Source of the DNA: Microcystis aeruginosa FD4 | Lineage (GTDB): Bacteria; Cyanobacteriota; Cyanobacteriia; Cyanobacteriales; Microcystaceae | Assembly: GCF_009792235.1 (NCBI RefSeq) | Contig: NZ_CP046973.1 | Location: forward strand, 3,782,001-3,846,000 | Length of the DNA: 64,000 nucleotides | Direction: 5' to 3' | Shown: positions 1 to 9,362 of the stretch, in pieces | Numbering within the stretch: position 1 is the stretch's first letter | How the letters are laid out: the number at the start of each line of letters is the position of its first letter | The notes under the pieces: model-generated | The model's database searches: none | What the model was told of the DNA's origin: nothing | The model's input: the letters and a program-made list of their open reading frames with translations, nothing else | Made by a program: the position numbers and the translations under genes

Positions 1-2
1 CT

Positions 3-1505
3 CGGGAAAATAACCTGCCAATTAAGATGGTTATTACTCCAGAAAGTGGCGAAATTGAGTTAAAAGAAGCCTATACAGAAGCGGGAATTATGATTAATTC
101 CGCTCAATTTAATGGTCTGCATTCTACAGCAGGAAAAACCGCTATTATTGATTATGCCACTGCCCAAGGTTACGGCAAAGCTAGAATACAATATCGCCTC
201 CGGGATTGGTTAATTTCCCGTCAAAGATATTGGGGTTGTCCGATTCCAGTTATCCACTGTCCTCACTGTGGAACTGTGCCAGTACCAGTGGAAAATTTAC
301 CCGTTACTTTACCAGAAAATGTCGAATTTAGCGGTCGAGGTGCTTCCCCTTTAGCTAAGTTGGAAGACTGGGTAAATGTGGATTGTCCTAGTTGTGGAAC
401 TCCCGCAAAACGGGAAACAGACACCATGGATACTTTTATTGATTCTAGTTGGTATTTCCTCCGTTATACCGATGCTAAAAATGAAAACATACCCTTTCAA
501 TTCGAGAAGGTTAATGATTGGATGCCCGTGGATCAATACGTCGGAGGAATCGAACACGCTATCCTACATTTACTCTATTCTCGTTTCTTTACCAAAGTTT
601 TAAGAGACCGAGGTTTAGTTAATGTCGATGAACCTTTTAACCGTCTATTAACCCAGGGAATGGTACAGGGATTAACCTACAAAAATCCCGAAACTGGCAA
701 ATATGTCCCCGCAGAAAATGTTATCTATAAAGAGGACAAATATTACGATAAAGACACGGGAGAAGTTCTTTCTTTCTTCTTTGAAAAAATGTCCAAGTCG
801 AAATATAACGGCGTTGATCCTCTGAAAGTACTGGAAAAATATGGGTCCGATACTGCCCGAATGTTTATACTTTTTACCGCACCCCCAGAAAAAGATTTAC
901 AGTGGGAAGATGCCGGGGTAGAAGGACAATTTCGCTTTCTTAATCGGGTGTGGCGTTTAGTCAGCGAATACATTGAAAATAAACCCAAGCAAGTCAAAAA
1001 AATAGAAACTTTCTCGAAAACTGACAAGGATTTAAGACGGGCAATTCACACCGCTATTAAAGAAATCTCCGAGGATTTAGAAGGAGATTATCAATTTAAT
1101 ACCGCCATTTCCGAATTAATGAAACTCAGTAACGCTTTAGGGGATAATAAGTGTTTTGAATCCCCCATTTATCGGGAAGGAATCGAAACCCTATTAATCT
1201 TACTTTCCCTCTTTGCTCCCCATCTTAGCGAAGAATTATGGCAAGCTTTAGGCCATAGCCAATCAATTCACCTGCAACCCTGGCCAAAAGTTGATCCGAC
1301 TGCCCTGATTGTGGACGAGATTACCCTTGTCATCCAAATTTTGGGAAAAACCAGAGGTACGATACAAGTTCCCGCTAGTGCCGATAAAAGCACCTTAGAA
1401 ACCCTCGCCCTGGAATCAGAAATCGCCCAACGTTATTTAGAGGGTAAGGAAATCAAAAAAGTGATTGTTGTCCCGGGCAAATTAGTTAACTTTGTCGTGG
1501 TTTAA
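3..1505 (+). CDS. leuS: Leucyl-tRNA synthetase, C-terminal part (5' end outside window)
   Basis: Charges tRNA-Leu with leucine in the cytoplasm. The reading frame is already open at the first base of the window, so the start lies upstream; the first methionine at 27 is internal. What is visible is the end of the CP1 editing insertion, the return to the Rossmann catalytic core (RDWLISRQRYWGCPIPV), two zinc-type Cys pairs (CPHCG and CPSCG), the KMSKS loop at 786-800 (EKMSKSKYNGVDP), and then the anticodon-binding and C-terminal domains, ending in a typical VPGKLVNFVVV tail. The class Ia order of motifs and the WGCPIP and KMSKS sequences identify LeuRS clearly. No frameshift is visible. The gene ends normally and is followed by about 145 bp without a gene. 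Confidence 0.97.
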   Translation, partial: RENNLPIKMVITPESGEIELKEAYTEAGIMINSAQFNGLHSTAGKTAIIDYATAQGYGKARIQYRLRDWLISRQRYWGCPIPVIHCPHCGTVPVPVENLPVTLPENVEFSGRGASPLAKLEDWVNVDCPSCGTPAKRETDTMDTFIDSSWYFLRYTDAKNENIPFQFEKVNDWMPVDQYVGGIEHAILHLLYSRFFTKVLRDRGLVNVDEPFNRLLTQGMVQGLTYKNPETGKYVPAENVIYKEDKYYDKDTGEVLSFFFEKMSKSKYNGVDPLKVLEKYGSDTARMFILFTAPPEKDLQWEDAGVEGQFRFLNRVWRLVSEYIENKPKQVKKIETFSKTDKDLRRAIHTAIKEISEDLEGDYQFNTAISELMKLSNALGDNKCFESPIYREGIETLLILLSLFAPHLSEELWQALGHSQSIHLQPWPKVDPTALIVDEITLVIQILGKTRGTIQVPASADKSTLETLALESEIAQRYLEGKEIKKVIVVPGKLVNFVVV

Positions 1506-1651
1506 ATGACAGCAATTACCACAATGGTAGGGAATTAAGAACCTTTTCAGTTATCAGTAACCAGTCAGATTAACACTTTCTATGAAAAACTATCGATAGA
1601 TGGCAAAATAGAAACTATACAATTAGTATTGTCTGTAAACAAGAACAACCT

Positions 1652-1780
1652 ATGGATATTGAATCAACTAAAGTTACTGATGAAGAAATTGCCCAGTTTT
1701 GCGCTGAATTGGCAGATAATCCAAGTGCGATTGCTGCTTTAGATGCCGACGATATGGCGATTTATTTTTGCGTTTCTTGA
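1652..1780 (+). CDS. Small acidic hypothetical protein (42 aa)
   Basis: A 42-residue open frame starting MDIESTKVTDEEIAQF and ending AIYFCVS. It is acidic and helix-prone, with no recognised domain. A purine-rich stretch (aagaacaacc) precedes the ATG, but no strong ribosome site is present. The abrupt hydrophobic tail and the miniature element 65 bp downstream leave open that this is the 5' stub of a longer gene. I do not recognise a family; it loosely resembles the N-termini of short cyanobacterial proteins. It is reported because the composition looks coding, but it could be chance. Confidence 0.4.
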   Translation: MDIESTKVTDEEIAQFCAELADNPSAIAALDADDMAIYFCVS

Positions 1781-1838
1781 GAAGGGAATAATAATGGAGT
1801 CAAGGCAAATTCTATAGCTTGCTCATTAGGCAATCTTC

Positions 1839-2063
1839 TAATTAGGGTCTGCTGAAAAAGTTTTCCCTGGGGGCAGGGTGTGGGGTGTGGGGTGTGGGGT
1901 GTAGGGTTTTACCGATTTTCAGGTGGTCAACTACCTAATTTTCAGGGAAAAAGTACCTGAATTTTCCCCCCGATCACCCCTAGCTAAGGCACTTTTTGAT
2001 GGGAAAAAAGTCTAAAAGTATTATCCAACAAGGTTTTTATATTTATTCAGCAGACCCTAAGTA
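1839..2063. mobile_element. Miniature element family A, copy 1
   Basis: A 213-bp non-coding element at 1845-2057. It begins GGGTCTGCTGAA and ends with the inverted form TTCAGCAGACCC. It is flanked by taatta (1839-1844) and taagta (2058-2063), a slightly decayed 6-bp target duplication. Inside is a run of GGGGTGT heptamers, followed by a conserved core (ttttcagggaaaaag and cctgaattttcccc). Three other complete copies occur in the window at 8835, 46251 and 56583. No transposase is encoded, so it must be mobilised in trans. Confidence 0.88.
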
Positions 2064-2093
2064 GGGGGAGAGCCTTCGAGAGCCACCTTCCAA

Positions 2094-2191
2094 TAAGGGA
2101 CTTGCGCTTTGATCATGTGCCATAGGGCTGGTCTGATTCTTCTACAGAGCGATTTTCAAAGCCGGGATATTATTCCCACGCAAGTCCCTAA
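2094..2191. mobile_element. Miniature element family B, copy 1
   Basis: A 92-bp element at 2097-2188 with perfect terminal inverted repeats GGGACTTGCG and a 3-bp target duplication, taa, at 2094-2096 and 2189-2191. One end reads on into ctttgatcatgt and the other into tgggaataatatcc. The same two distinct ends occur in the copy at 14993-15125, in the opposite orientation. It sits in or beside an IS982-type transposase remnant. Confidence 0.85.
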
Positions 2192-2416
2192 CTCTTGTCG
2201 CCAGTGGACACAAACATGGTCGAGGTAGAAATGTTGAAAATTACGGTAGTGGTTTTGATGGAAAGCGATGAGGATGGTCATAATTTCGCTTAAAGTCAAG
2301 ATTTTACCACGTTTACGAGCTTTATTATCGGGCCAAAGCCTTGTCTGTTCTAATTTAGGTTCAAATACACGGCATCCGTCATCGACAGGACGGAAAAGAG
2401 CTTCTAGACTGGACAT
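2156..2416 (-). pseudogene. IS982-family transposase, N-terminal remnant
   Basis: An 86-residue frame whose first ~76 residues match the start of IS982-family transposases: MSSLEALFRPVDD, then LSEIMTILIAFHQNHYRNF and the FYLDHVCVHWR segment. The rest of the ~280-residue protein, including the DDE residues, is missing. The last residues (TCVGIISRL) are encoded by the inserted miniature element B, so the frame ends inside foreign sequence. Bases left of that element do not continue recognisable IS982 protein, so the transposase was already truncated or was cut at that point. It is inactive. I could not find matching inverted ends for the parent element in the 160 bp upstream (2417-2576), where I see nothing else definite. 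Confidence 0.75.
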
Positions 2417-2576
2417 AGATGGGTTGGGGGTGCTGATACGGTTATATATTTTTCAGCTTACTAGCCCCCGCCTTTTCTTTCCACTCTTATCCCGAACTGA
2501 CGTTATGTAAGCTGTTAAGTATCTAAATTTCCGAAGTGATCTAAACTAGACAAGGGTATGGGAGGATAATTTTTTC

Positions 2577-5500
2577 CTACACTTTAATTCCTAGTACCTG
2601 TGTATGGGTTCCCCGCGCTTGGGTGACACCGATGGTTCTTTCTGATGCTTCAATCATCGGCCGACGCAAACTAACGACAATAAACTGCGCTTGTTGTGCT
2701 TGTTTTTGGATCATTTTAGCCAATTTTTCTACATTGGCCCCATCTAAAAACATATCCACTTCATCAAAGGCATAAAAGGGAGAAGGACGATATCTTTGTA
2801 GGGAAAAAATAAAGCTTAAAGCGGTTAAAGATTTCTCACCCCCGGACATGGAACTTAATCGCTGTACCGGTTTTCCTTTCGGATGTGCCACCAGATTTAA
2901 GCCACCATTAAAGGGGTCATTTTCGTCTTCTAGTTGTAAGTAACCATCACCATCGGACAGGGTGGCAAATATGGTTTTAAAGTTTTCGTTAACGGCCGTA
3001 AATGCTTCCTGAAAAGCATTAAATCTGAGAGTGGTAAAGTTTTCTATCCGTAAAAGTAGTTCGGTTCTTTCTCCTTCTAGAGTTTGCAGTTTTTCTGATA
3101 GTTCATCTAATCTCTCTTTAGTTTTTTGGTGTTCTTCTAAAGCTAACATATTCACCGGTTCTAAAGCTTCTAATTTCTTTTGTAACTGCCGAATATCGCT
3201 TTGAATTTTCTCGAAATCTCGATCGCTTTCGGGAATTTCTGGTAGGGGATTGGGTAAGTCACTTTCTAGTTGACTAATTTCTGTCTGTAAAGTGGTTCGT
3301 AATGCTTGTCTTTCCTCTTGATTGTTGACTAACTTTTCTGATTGCCAGATAGCCTGTTGTTGTTGGTTTTTTTGTTGTCGCAAAACTGTCTCTAATTGGT
3401 CTCTTTTTTGCTTGGTTTCTCCTAGTTGTTGCGATAATTGCTGTAAAGCTTGATTGATTTCTAAAATATTGTGATCAAGTTTTTCTATCTCCAGATTTCC
3501 GATATTGCTCTGATTAACTGCATCGGTGATTATTTTCTCAATCTCGGTAATTCTATCCGCAGACTCTTGACTTTTTTCCTCTAGTCTGATTTGTTGATTT
3601 TGTAGGTCTTTTAACTGTTCGCGGACTGTTGCGAGGTGATTTTCTTGGGTTTGTAACTCCAATTCTTGAGCGCGAATTATTCCCTGTACCTGTTGCCATT
3701 CGCTATGGGTATGATTGGCCTCTAAAGCAGTTAATTTCTCCTGTTCTTGCTGTAAAGATAACTCTAACTCAGGAATTTCTCTGGTTAATACTTCTAACCG
3801 TTGACGAGAAATAGTAATTTCCTCTTGCTGTCCTGATAATTGACGGATTAAATCCTCTTTTTCTGTGGTTAAACGTTGTAAATCCTTGCTTAATTGTTGT
3901 AGAGATAATTGATTTTCCCGATGACTCTGACGGGTTTCGGTTAACTGTTGGGTTAACTGACTGATAAGATTATTAAACTGGGTAATTTTTTCTTCGTTGC
4001 GGGTAAGAATGCGATCGATTTCTGCTAATCTTTCCCGTAGAGATTCCGCTTCACTAGACTCTTTCGGAGAAATTTTACCAAAACGCAGCCCCGATCGCGT
4101 CGGTTGGCTGCCTCCGGTCATAGCGCCAGTCATCTCTAATAACTCGCCATCCAAAGTGACAATGCGATATTGATTGATATAATAACGGGCAGAATCTATA
4201 TCCTCGAAAACCACCGTACTGCCAAAAATATAGTTAAAAACCTCCCGATACTGGGGTTGAAACTTAACCAAATTCACCGCTAAATCCAGATAACCCCGCG
4301 CGTGACGCAGAGAGGAAAGATCTTGGGGACGGGGAGGACGAATTTTATTCAGGGGTAAAAAAGTGGCGCGACCGATGCGACGCTGTTTTAGCAAGGCAAT
4401 TCCGGCAGCCGCAACGCTATCATCTTGGACGACTACATGACCTAAACGACCTCCGGCTGCGATTTCAAGAGCAATTTGATAACGTTCCTCTACTTCGCCT
4501 AATTGTGCCACTAATCCGCAGATTCCGGGCAAATCTGACTGTAATAATATTTGAGTGGCATAGGTTCCCTGGGCCTCCTGTTGAGCTTGCTTAGTCGCTT
4601 CCAGTTTATCTAATTCCCTCTGTTTGTCCCGTTGTTCCTTGAGCAGACGTTTTTGGGTGTCCTGACTGATAACGCGATTTTGTTCAGCAAGGGTGAGTTT
4701 TTGGGCTAAATTTTGGATATCGGGTTCAGAATTATTAATTTTTTGTAATATTTCTTGACTTTCTTCCGTTTTTGTGCTAATAACTTGCTCTAATTCTTGC
4801 AGACGTTGACCAGCTTCTACTATATTAGTTTGCAATCGATCGCATCTTTCGGTCAATTGGGCCCGTTGGCTACGGTAGGGGTTTAATTGTTCCTGAAGAC
4901 GGGTAATATTGCGGGAAAGGTCACTTTGTTCTTTTACCCAAGCTTCTGACGCTTCTGCGAGACTACTTGCTTGCAGACGATGAGTTTCTAGGGTTTCCCT
5001 TGCGGTTTGGGTTGCCAGCAGGAGACTGGGTAAAATTTCAGTTTCTAAACGGCTTTTTTCAGCAGTAATCTGGTTTAATTCGCAATTATAACGATTAATT
5101 TCCTCTAAAAGTCTGTTTTTCTGTGTCTGAGATTCTTTTTCGAGGTTTTCTAACTCTTTTTGTCGTTGTTGCTGTTGTTGTCGTTTGGCCTGTTGACTCG
5201 CTAATCGGGAAGTCAGGGACAGGTGTTCATCTTCCCCGAAAGCTTTGACCTGTTGATTGAGTTTCTCTAATTCTTGACTATTTTGGGCGATTTGTTCGGA
5301 TAAATTGGCGATAGTCTCGGTTAAAACCTGTTTTTCCTTTTCCCCAGCTTGAATTTGTTCTTTTACTTGCTGGCAGCGCTGCTGGAGATTTTGCCAATGG
5401 AGGACAATTTCCCATTGTTGTTTTTCTTGGACTTGGGCCTTGAGTTTTTGGTATTTTTCGGCTTTAATGCGATCTAGTGCTAATTTTTCCAGAGATTTTT

Positions 5501-6107
5501 GCAATTCTGTGGCAATAATTTGGCAGCGTTCTTCCCTTTCTTTAACCGAATCGATATTCTCCTTAGTTTTCTCAATTTTGCGGTCAAATTCAGCTACTCC
5601 TGCCAATTCATCGATAATTTCCCGTCTTTCCTTGGCATTCATGCTGATAATTCGGGTTACGTCCCCCTGTAACACCACGTTGTACCCTTCAGGATAGATG
5701 CGTAAACGGTTTAACTGGTCGTGAAGTTCACTAACCGTACAGGTTTCCCCATTGATATAGTAGGTAGAAGTATAGCTGCCACCCTTGGCCACTTTTAAGC
5801 GTCGGGAAACCGTCCAATCCCTATCGGTTGCGTCGGGAATATCGGCAATATCAAAAGTCACCGAAACACTCGCTTCGGCGCTATGACGTTGACTGTTATA
5901 GCTGTGATTGACTAAATCCGGTAATCTTTCGGCCCGCATTCCCTTGGAAGTAGCTAATCCCAAGCAAAATAACAATGCGTCGAGGATATTCGACTTTCCC
6001 GAACCATTTGGACCAGAAACCACCGTAAACCCCGGTAAAAAGGGTATAGGAGTTGTTCCCCCGAAGGATTTGAAGTGTGAGAGTTCGACCTTTTTGATGT
6101 AAACCAT
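2577..6107 (-). CDS. smc: Chromosome segregation ATPase SMC
   Basis: Structural-maintenance-of-chromosomes protein of about 1176 residues, the normal bacterial length. It forms a dimeric DNA-embracing ring with ScpA and ScpB that organises and segregates the nucleoid. From the chosen start MVYIKKVELSHFKSFGG, Walker A is GPNGSGKS at residues 32-39. Two long Gln/Glu/Leu-rich coiled coils flank a hinge around residues 510-680 (DLPGICGLVAQLGEVEE and neighbouring Gly-rich sequence). The C-terminal head has the signature LSSMSGGEKSL and Walker B with DEVDMFLD. The frame could begin four codons earlier (MLIA), but starting at MVYIKK matches the family. It is transcribed alone; no scpA or scpB is nearby. 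Confidence 0.96.
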   Translation of the reverse strand: MVYIKKVELSHFKSFGGTTPIPFLPGFTVVSGPNGSGKSNILDALLFCLGLATSKGMRAERLPDLVNHSYNSQRHSAEASVSVTFDIADIPDATDRDWTVSRRLKVAKGGSYTSTYYINGETCTVSELHDQLNRLRIYPEGYNVVLQGDVTRIISMNAKERREIIDELAGVAEFDRKIEKTKENIDSVKEREERCQIIATELQKSLEKLALDRIKAEKYQKLKAQVQEKQQWEIVLHWQNLQQRCQQVKEQIQAGEKEKQVLTETIANLSEQIAQNSQELEKLNQQVKAFGEDEHLSLTSRLASQQAKRQQQQQRQKELENLEKESQTQKNRLLEEINRYNCELNQITAEKSRLETEILPSLLLATQTARETLETHRLQASSLAEASEAWVKEQSDLSRNITRLQEQLNPYRSQRAQLTERCDRLQTNIVEAGQRLQELEQVISTKTEESQEILQKINNSEPDIQNLAQKLTLAEQNRVISQDTQKRLLKEQRDKQRELDKLEATKQAQQEAQGTYATQILLQSDLPGICGLVAQLGEVEERYQIALEIAAGGRLGHVVVQDDSVAAAGIALLKQRRIGRATFLPLNKIRPPRPQDLSSLRHARGYLDLAVNLVKFQPQYREVFNYIFGSTVVFEDIDSARYYINQYRIVTLDGELLEMTGAMTGGSQPTRSGLRFGKISPKESSEAESLRERLAEIDRILTRNEEKITQFNNLISQLTQQLTETRQSHRENQLSLQQLSKDLQRLTTEKEDLIRQLSGQQEEITISRQRLEVLTREIPELELSLQQEQEKLTALEANHTHSEWQQVQGIIRAQELELQTQENHLATVREQLKDLQNQQIRLEEKSQESADRITEIEKIITDAVNQSNIGNLEIEKLDHNILEINQALQQLSQQLGETKQKRDQLETVLRQQKNQQQQAIWQSEKLVNNQEERQALRTTLQTEISQLESDLPNPLPEIPESDRDFEKIQSDIRQLQKKLEALEPVNMLALEEHQKTKERLDELSEKLQTLEGERTELLLRIENFTTLRFNAFQEAFTAVNENFKTIFATLSDGDGYLQLEDENDPFNGGLNLVAHPKGKPVQRLSSMSGGEKSLTALSFIFSLQRYRPSPFYAFDEVDMFLDGANVEKLAKMIQKQAQQAQFIVVSLRRPMIEASERTIGVTQARGTHTQVLGIKV

Positions 6108-6281
6108 GGCAATAAGCAAAAAGTAGGCAAGCTATCAGCTGTCAGCTTGAATCGATAAGGGATAACTCCGGTTTATCCTTGAAAATATCCTCAGACTTGA
6201 CCGGAGATGAGTTTGATTAGTTTCGTGGTTTGAAAATTCTATGACAATACCCTTATAAAAAAATATAGCTGAGAGCATCGC

Positions 6282-6551
6282 TTAGATGGCTTGAATCCAT
6301 TCCTTGACTTGGTACTCTGTCCAGATACCATTTTGCCAGTACGGATCTGCTTCGATTAATTCCCGCACTTCTGACTCGCTGGCTGCCTGATAAATTGCGA
6401 AAACTTGGCTTAAATCTGCCGTTGGTCCGATAGTAATAAGAATTCCCCGTTCTTTCTGTTGATTTAATCCCTCTAGATGCGCTTGACGATAGGGTGCTCG
6501 TCTTTCCAGCACGTTTTCACAATAACTACCCCAAATAACAAATTTCGGCAT
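6282..6551 (-). CDS. YciI-like protein
   Basis: An 89-residue protein of the YciI/YCII ferredoxin-like fold: MPKFVIWGSYCENVLERRAPYR, then HLEGLNQQKERG and a closing VKEWIQAI. The family has a conserved His-Asp pair and is thought to be enzymatic or chlorinase-related; here the His sits in AHLEGL and an Asp in EADPYWQNGIW. The biological role of YciI proteins in cyanobacteria is unknown. It is a single gene between smc and the polysaccharide locus. Length and pattern fit the family completely. Confidence 0.85.
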   Translation of the reverse strand: MPKFVIWGSYCENVLERRAPYRQAHLEGLNQQKERGILITIGPTADLSQVFAIYQAASESEVRELIEADPYWQNGIWTEYQVKEWIQAI

Positions 6552-6971
6552 ATTTGACCTGTACTCTCTTGATCTGTTGCTATTTTACGATCGAATCGTC
6601 AATCAGACTAAATCGATCTAGAAAAGTGGGGGAGTACACAGAATCTACATTTTACTATAGCGGTTTTCACAGAAGTGAGTCCCGATTGAAACGCTGGCCT
6701 ATCTATCAATGGATTTACTATATCTAATTAGACTGAAAAACGCTATATATAGATTAGCTAATCCAGATAGGTTTTCTATTGTATTTAAGTAGGTGGGTGG
6801 AATTAAATATAAGATGAACGTAGGTTGGGTTGAAGCATGAAACCAAACGCCCGCATGGGTTACGAAGTGCGCTAACCCATCCTACAAATAATTGTGCCTC
6901 CCTACTTAATAAAGATAAGCGTAAGTCAAAATTTTCCCTGATCAATCAGGGCATTGGTTCGACAGTATAGA
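6552..6971. repeat. Intergenic region with nested palindromic repeat (6785-6910)
   Basis: This 420-bp gap has no convincing gene. It contains an outer inverted pair, ttaagtagg near 6785 and cctacttaa near 6905. Within it is an inner pair, GTAGGTTGGGTT at 6820-6831 and taacccatcctac at 6873-6885. The inner motif looks like the palindromic repeats scattered through cyanobacterial genomes. A short minus-strand frame here (6754-6945) has repeat-derived composition and is not called as a gene. Confidence 0.5.
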
Positions 6972-7904
6972 TTAATAAAAGTTGATTCTTTCACGTTCCA
7001 CAACTAAAGGTCTTTTTAAAATTCTCATGTGCATTAAGCCAATGTATTCACCGATAATACCGATAAAAAATAGTTGCACAGAAGCGAGTAAAAATAGTCC
7101 AACCATGATTGGTGCGGTTCCTAAAGGGAAATAATTCCAGAACAACAATTTGGCGATTAAATAACCTAACGCCACTACCAAACTCAAGAGAGATAAAGCA
7201 AAACCCAAAAATGTAGCCATCCTCAAAGGAACATTCGAGTGACTGGTAATTCCCAGCATCGCCTCGCTATAGTATCGATAGAAGTTGTAACTACTAATAC
7301 CCCGTTTTCGTCGTTGTTGTTGATACTCAAAAGAGAAACTTTCAAAACCTAACTCTTCAATGAGTCCCCTAAAATAGGGATAGGGATCGTTAATCTCTCG
7401 TAGAACATTGATGACTTTCTGATCGTATAACCCGAAACCTGTAAAATTTCTAGTCACTTTTATATCCGAGAGATTATCCATTAAATAATAAAAAATTTGT
7501 CTGGCAAAATAGAAAAAAGCTCCTTCTTTCATCGGAGTTTTAACCGCTTTAACAACTTTATAGCCTTCTTCCCACTTCTTGACAAATTCTAGGATTAATT
7601 CGGGAGGATCTTGCAGATCTGCTACGATAGGAATAACCGCGTCTCCGTAACACTGAAGAATACCATAGTAACCAGAACGAACGGGACCGAAATTTCTCGC
7701 ATTGACTATGACCTTGACCCCGTGGTCTTTTTGAGCAATATTTCTCAGTATATCAACAGTTTTGTCGTGAGAAGCGTTATCGATAAAAATATGTTCATAC
7801 TCGTAGTTAGGTAACTGATTGAAAACCTCTTTAACTCGTAGGTAAAGATCCTCGACATTTCCCTCCTCATTATAACAGGGAGTCATTACAGTAATTTTTT
7901 TCAT
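6972..7904 (-). CDS. GT2 glycosyltransferase with C-terminal membrane segments (GtrB/DPM1-like)
   Basis: A 310-residue family 2 glycosyltransferase. The GT-A domain (residues ~1-220) opens with VMTPCYNEEGNVEDLY and carries the metal-binding DLQDPPELI motif. Two hydrophobic segments near residues 230-255 and 265-290 anchor it, and it ends RPLVVERERINFY. Members move a sugar onto undecaprenyl phosphate at the inner face of the membrane, and a GtrA-type protein then helps flip the product. The start overlaps the end of the upstream gtrA-like gene by 4 bp, so the two are translationally coupled, matching that division of labour. A paralogue lies at 22557-23501. Confidence 0.92.
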   Translation of the reverse strand: MKKITVMTPCYNEEGNVEDLYLRVKEVFNQLPNYEYEHIFIDNASHDKTVDILRNIAQKDHGVKVIVNARNFGPVRSGYYGILQCYGDAVIPIVADLQDPPELILEFVKKWEEGYKVVKAVKTPMKEGAFFYFARQIFYYLMDNLSDIKVTRNFTGFGLYDQKVINVLREINDPYPYFRGLIEELGFESFSFEYQQQRRKRGISSYNFYRYYSEAMLGITSHSNVPLRMATFLGFALSLLSLVVALGYLIAKLLFWNYFPLGTAPIMVGLFLLASVQLFFIGIIGEYIGLMHMRILKRPLVVERERINFY

Positions 7905-8344
7905 TGTGATCCTTCTCTAAAAACAAATAGTTTCATCAAAACAAAAGAGATAACGGCCATCGGCAACAGTAAGATAGCACCAGCAATTAACATTTTAGTT
8001 TTTTGCTCGATGCCAATATCAATAGCATCAACAATTCTCAGCAACTCGACATTCAACAAGAAAGTCACCACATAAACTAAGACAAAACGAAAAATCAATT
8101 TGTTGTTTTTGCTACCAAAAACCAGTCTTCCTGTGGTTTGAAAGTTAAATAAAACTCCCAGAATGGTAGCCAGCAGAGCGGCTAACTTGTAATCCAGTCC
8201 AATAAGAATAAGAGTGGCAAAGGAAAAATAACCAAACAGGGTATTTATTACACCAACCAGCAAGAAACGGACAAATCTGTGTTTCTTGACAATGGCGACA
8301 AATTTATTCTTTTTAAGAAGATACATTTTACGATTTATCTCCAA
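7901..8344 (-). CDS. GtrA-family membrane protein (lipid-linked sugar flippase)
   Basis: A 147-residue integral membrane protein with four predicted helices and the GtrA signature (RFLLVGVINTLFGYFSFA, then KLAALLATILGVLFNFQ). GtrA proteins are proposed to flip undecaprenyl-phosphate-linked sugars across the cytoplasmic membrane. It overlaps the following GT2 gene by 4 bp. A truncated paralogue at 9815-10036 shares the middle of the protein almost word for word, so this gene is one product of a local duplication. The basic N-terminus (MYLLKKNKF) suggests starting a few codons after the frame's first methionine is also possible. Confidence 0.9.
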   Translation of the reverse strand: MEINRKMYLLKKNKFVAIVKKHRFVRFLLVGVINTLFGYFSFATLILIGLDYKLAALLATILGVLFNFQTTGRLVFGSKNNKLIFRFVLVYVVTFLLNVELLRIVDAIDIGIEQKTKMLIAGAILLLPMAVISFVLMKLFVFREGSQ

Positions 8345-8385
8345 TAGACAGTTGCGATTTTTTATATGTTATGATAGTTTGGATT

Positions 8386-9080
8386 TTATTTATGGGTAAA
8401 TCCTCCATCAATAATTATACTTTGTCCGGTGAGGTAGGTATTGTCTTGCGAACACAGAAAAACAACTAATTTGGCGATTTCATCAGGTTGGGCTAGGCAC
8501 TGGAGGGGAATGGAAAGCAGCAATTCCCGCCAACTGCTCAGGTGAGTTGTTAGCAAAAGTTAGCTCCGTGCCTACATAACCTGGACAGACTGCATTAACT
8601 AGAATACCATAGGTGGCGAATTCTAGAGCAGCACTGCGGGTTAGGGCGTTCAGTCCGGCTTTGGTGACAGAATAGACGAAAATAGAACTGATGTTAAAAA
8701 CTCTACCCCAGCCTGCGGTTTTCATGGCTGGAGAAAACCCTTTGATTAATTGCATGGGGCGATAATCTCAGTCCCTTGATTCTCTAGAAATGAAGCTATA
8801 GCCACTCCAATTCTGCGAGAAGCTCCTGTAATTAGGGTTTGCTGAAAAAGTACGGGCGAAGCATTCGGGCAATAACCTATCGGTGAAACCGTAGATTTTC
8901 TATCCGAATGCTTCGCCCCTACAGGACGCGGGCCGATGAAGACGCAAGGTTTTGAAGCACGATTCTCTCAAAATCTGGCACCTGTTTCACGAGAAAAGCC
9001 ACAAAACCCTTACCTTGCCTACATTTCACATTTATTCAGCCAGCCCTAATTAGAGCTTTATGGTTTGTTAAATTTGTCAT
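8386..9080 (-). pseudogene. Decayed short-chain dehydrogenase (SDR) copy, interrupted by element A
   Basis: A broken paralogue of the intact SDR at 11187-11870. The start (atg at 9080) reads like MTNLTNHKAL before a family A element inserted at 8835-9046. The nucleotide-binding region then resumes and runs to about residue 37. Roughly 60 codons are missing before MQLIKGFSPAMK, and about ten more are missing before VYSVTKAGLN, which removes part of the catalytic loop. A frameshift after NNSPEQLAGIAA puts the C-terminus (DGGFTHK) in another frame, ending at 8386. So there are at least two deletions, one frameshift and one insertion. It is clearly non-functional. Confidence 0.85.
8829..9052. mobile_element. 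Miniature element family A, copy 2
   Basis: A 212-bp element at 8835-9046 flanked by a perfect 6-bp target duplication taatta (8829-8834 and 9047-9052). Its ends are GGGTTTGCTGAA and the inverted form of GGGCTGGCTGAA. Instead of the GGGGTGT run it carries an internal palindrome, GGGCGAAGCATTCGG facing CCGAATGCTTCGCCC, apparently a smaller repeat nested inside. The target is the 5' end of the decayed SDR gene. Comparison with the sister copies at 9811 and 11870 shows the empty site would have read gtaattagagc. Confidence 0.88.
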
Positions 9081-9101
9081 AAAATAAATTCTCATAGTGA
9101 G

Positions 9102-9362
9102 TCATCCTTTGTAAGCATCTTTTCGATGTCTACAACTCAGAATGATGACAACTGAGCCTTGATCGTCAATTTCATAACGCACTCGATAATCACCTACCCT
9201 AAGACGATATTCATTGGCATAGCCTTTCAACTTTTTAACTCCCGAAGGACGGGGTTCGTCAGTCAGCAGAAGGATTTTTTCGTTCAGGCGAGTTTGCACA
9301 TCATCTGGAAAGCTTTTCAACTGCTTCTGCACAGGTTTAGGGATGATGACTTCGTAATTCAT
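9102..9362 (-). CDS. RelE-family toxin (mRNA interferase-type)
   Basis: An 86-residue protein with the RelE/ParE fold. It has the start MNYEVIIPKPVQKQLKSFP, the middle LKGYANEYRLRVGDYRVRYEI, and a basic C-terminus ILSCRHRKDAYKG that supplies the usual Arg/His/Tyr RNA-cleavage residues. RelE toxins cut mRNA on the ribosome and are held inactive by the partner antitoxin. The gene starts within the last codons of the antitoxin gene (4-bp overlap), so both are made from one message. The pair sits between two decayed SDR fragments, suggesting it arrived during or after the duplication there. Confidence 0.92.
   Translation of the reverse strand: MNYEVIIPKPVQKQLKSFPDDVQTRLNEKILLLTDEPRPSGVKKLKGYANEYRLRVGDYRVRYEIDDQGSVVIILSCRHRKDAYKG

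Noticed and set aside
2268..2510. Plus-strand 80-codon frame opposite the IS982 remnant.
   Set aside because: The minus strand encodes the recognisable transposase start; the plus frame is its shadow.
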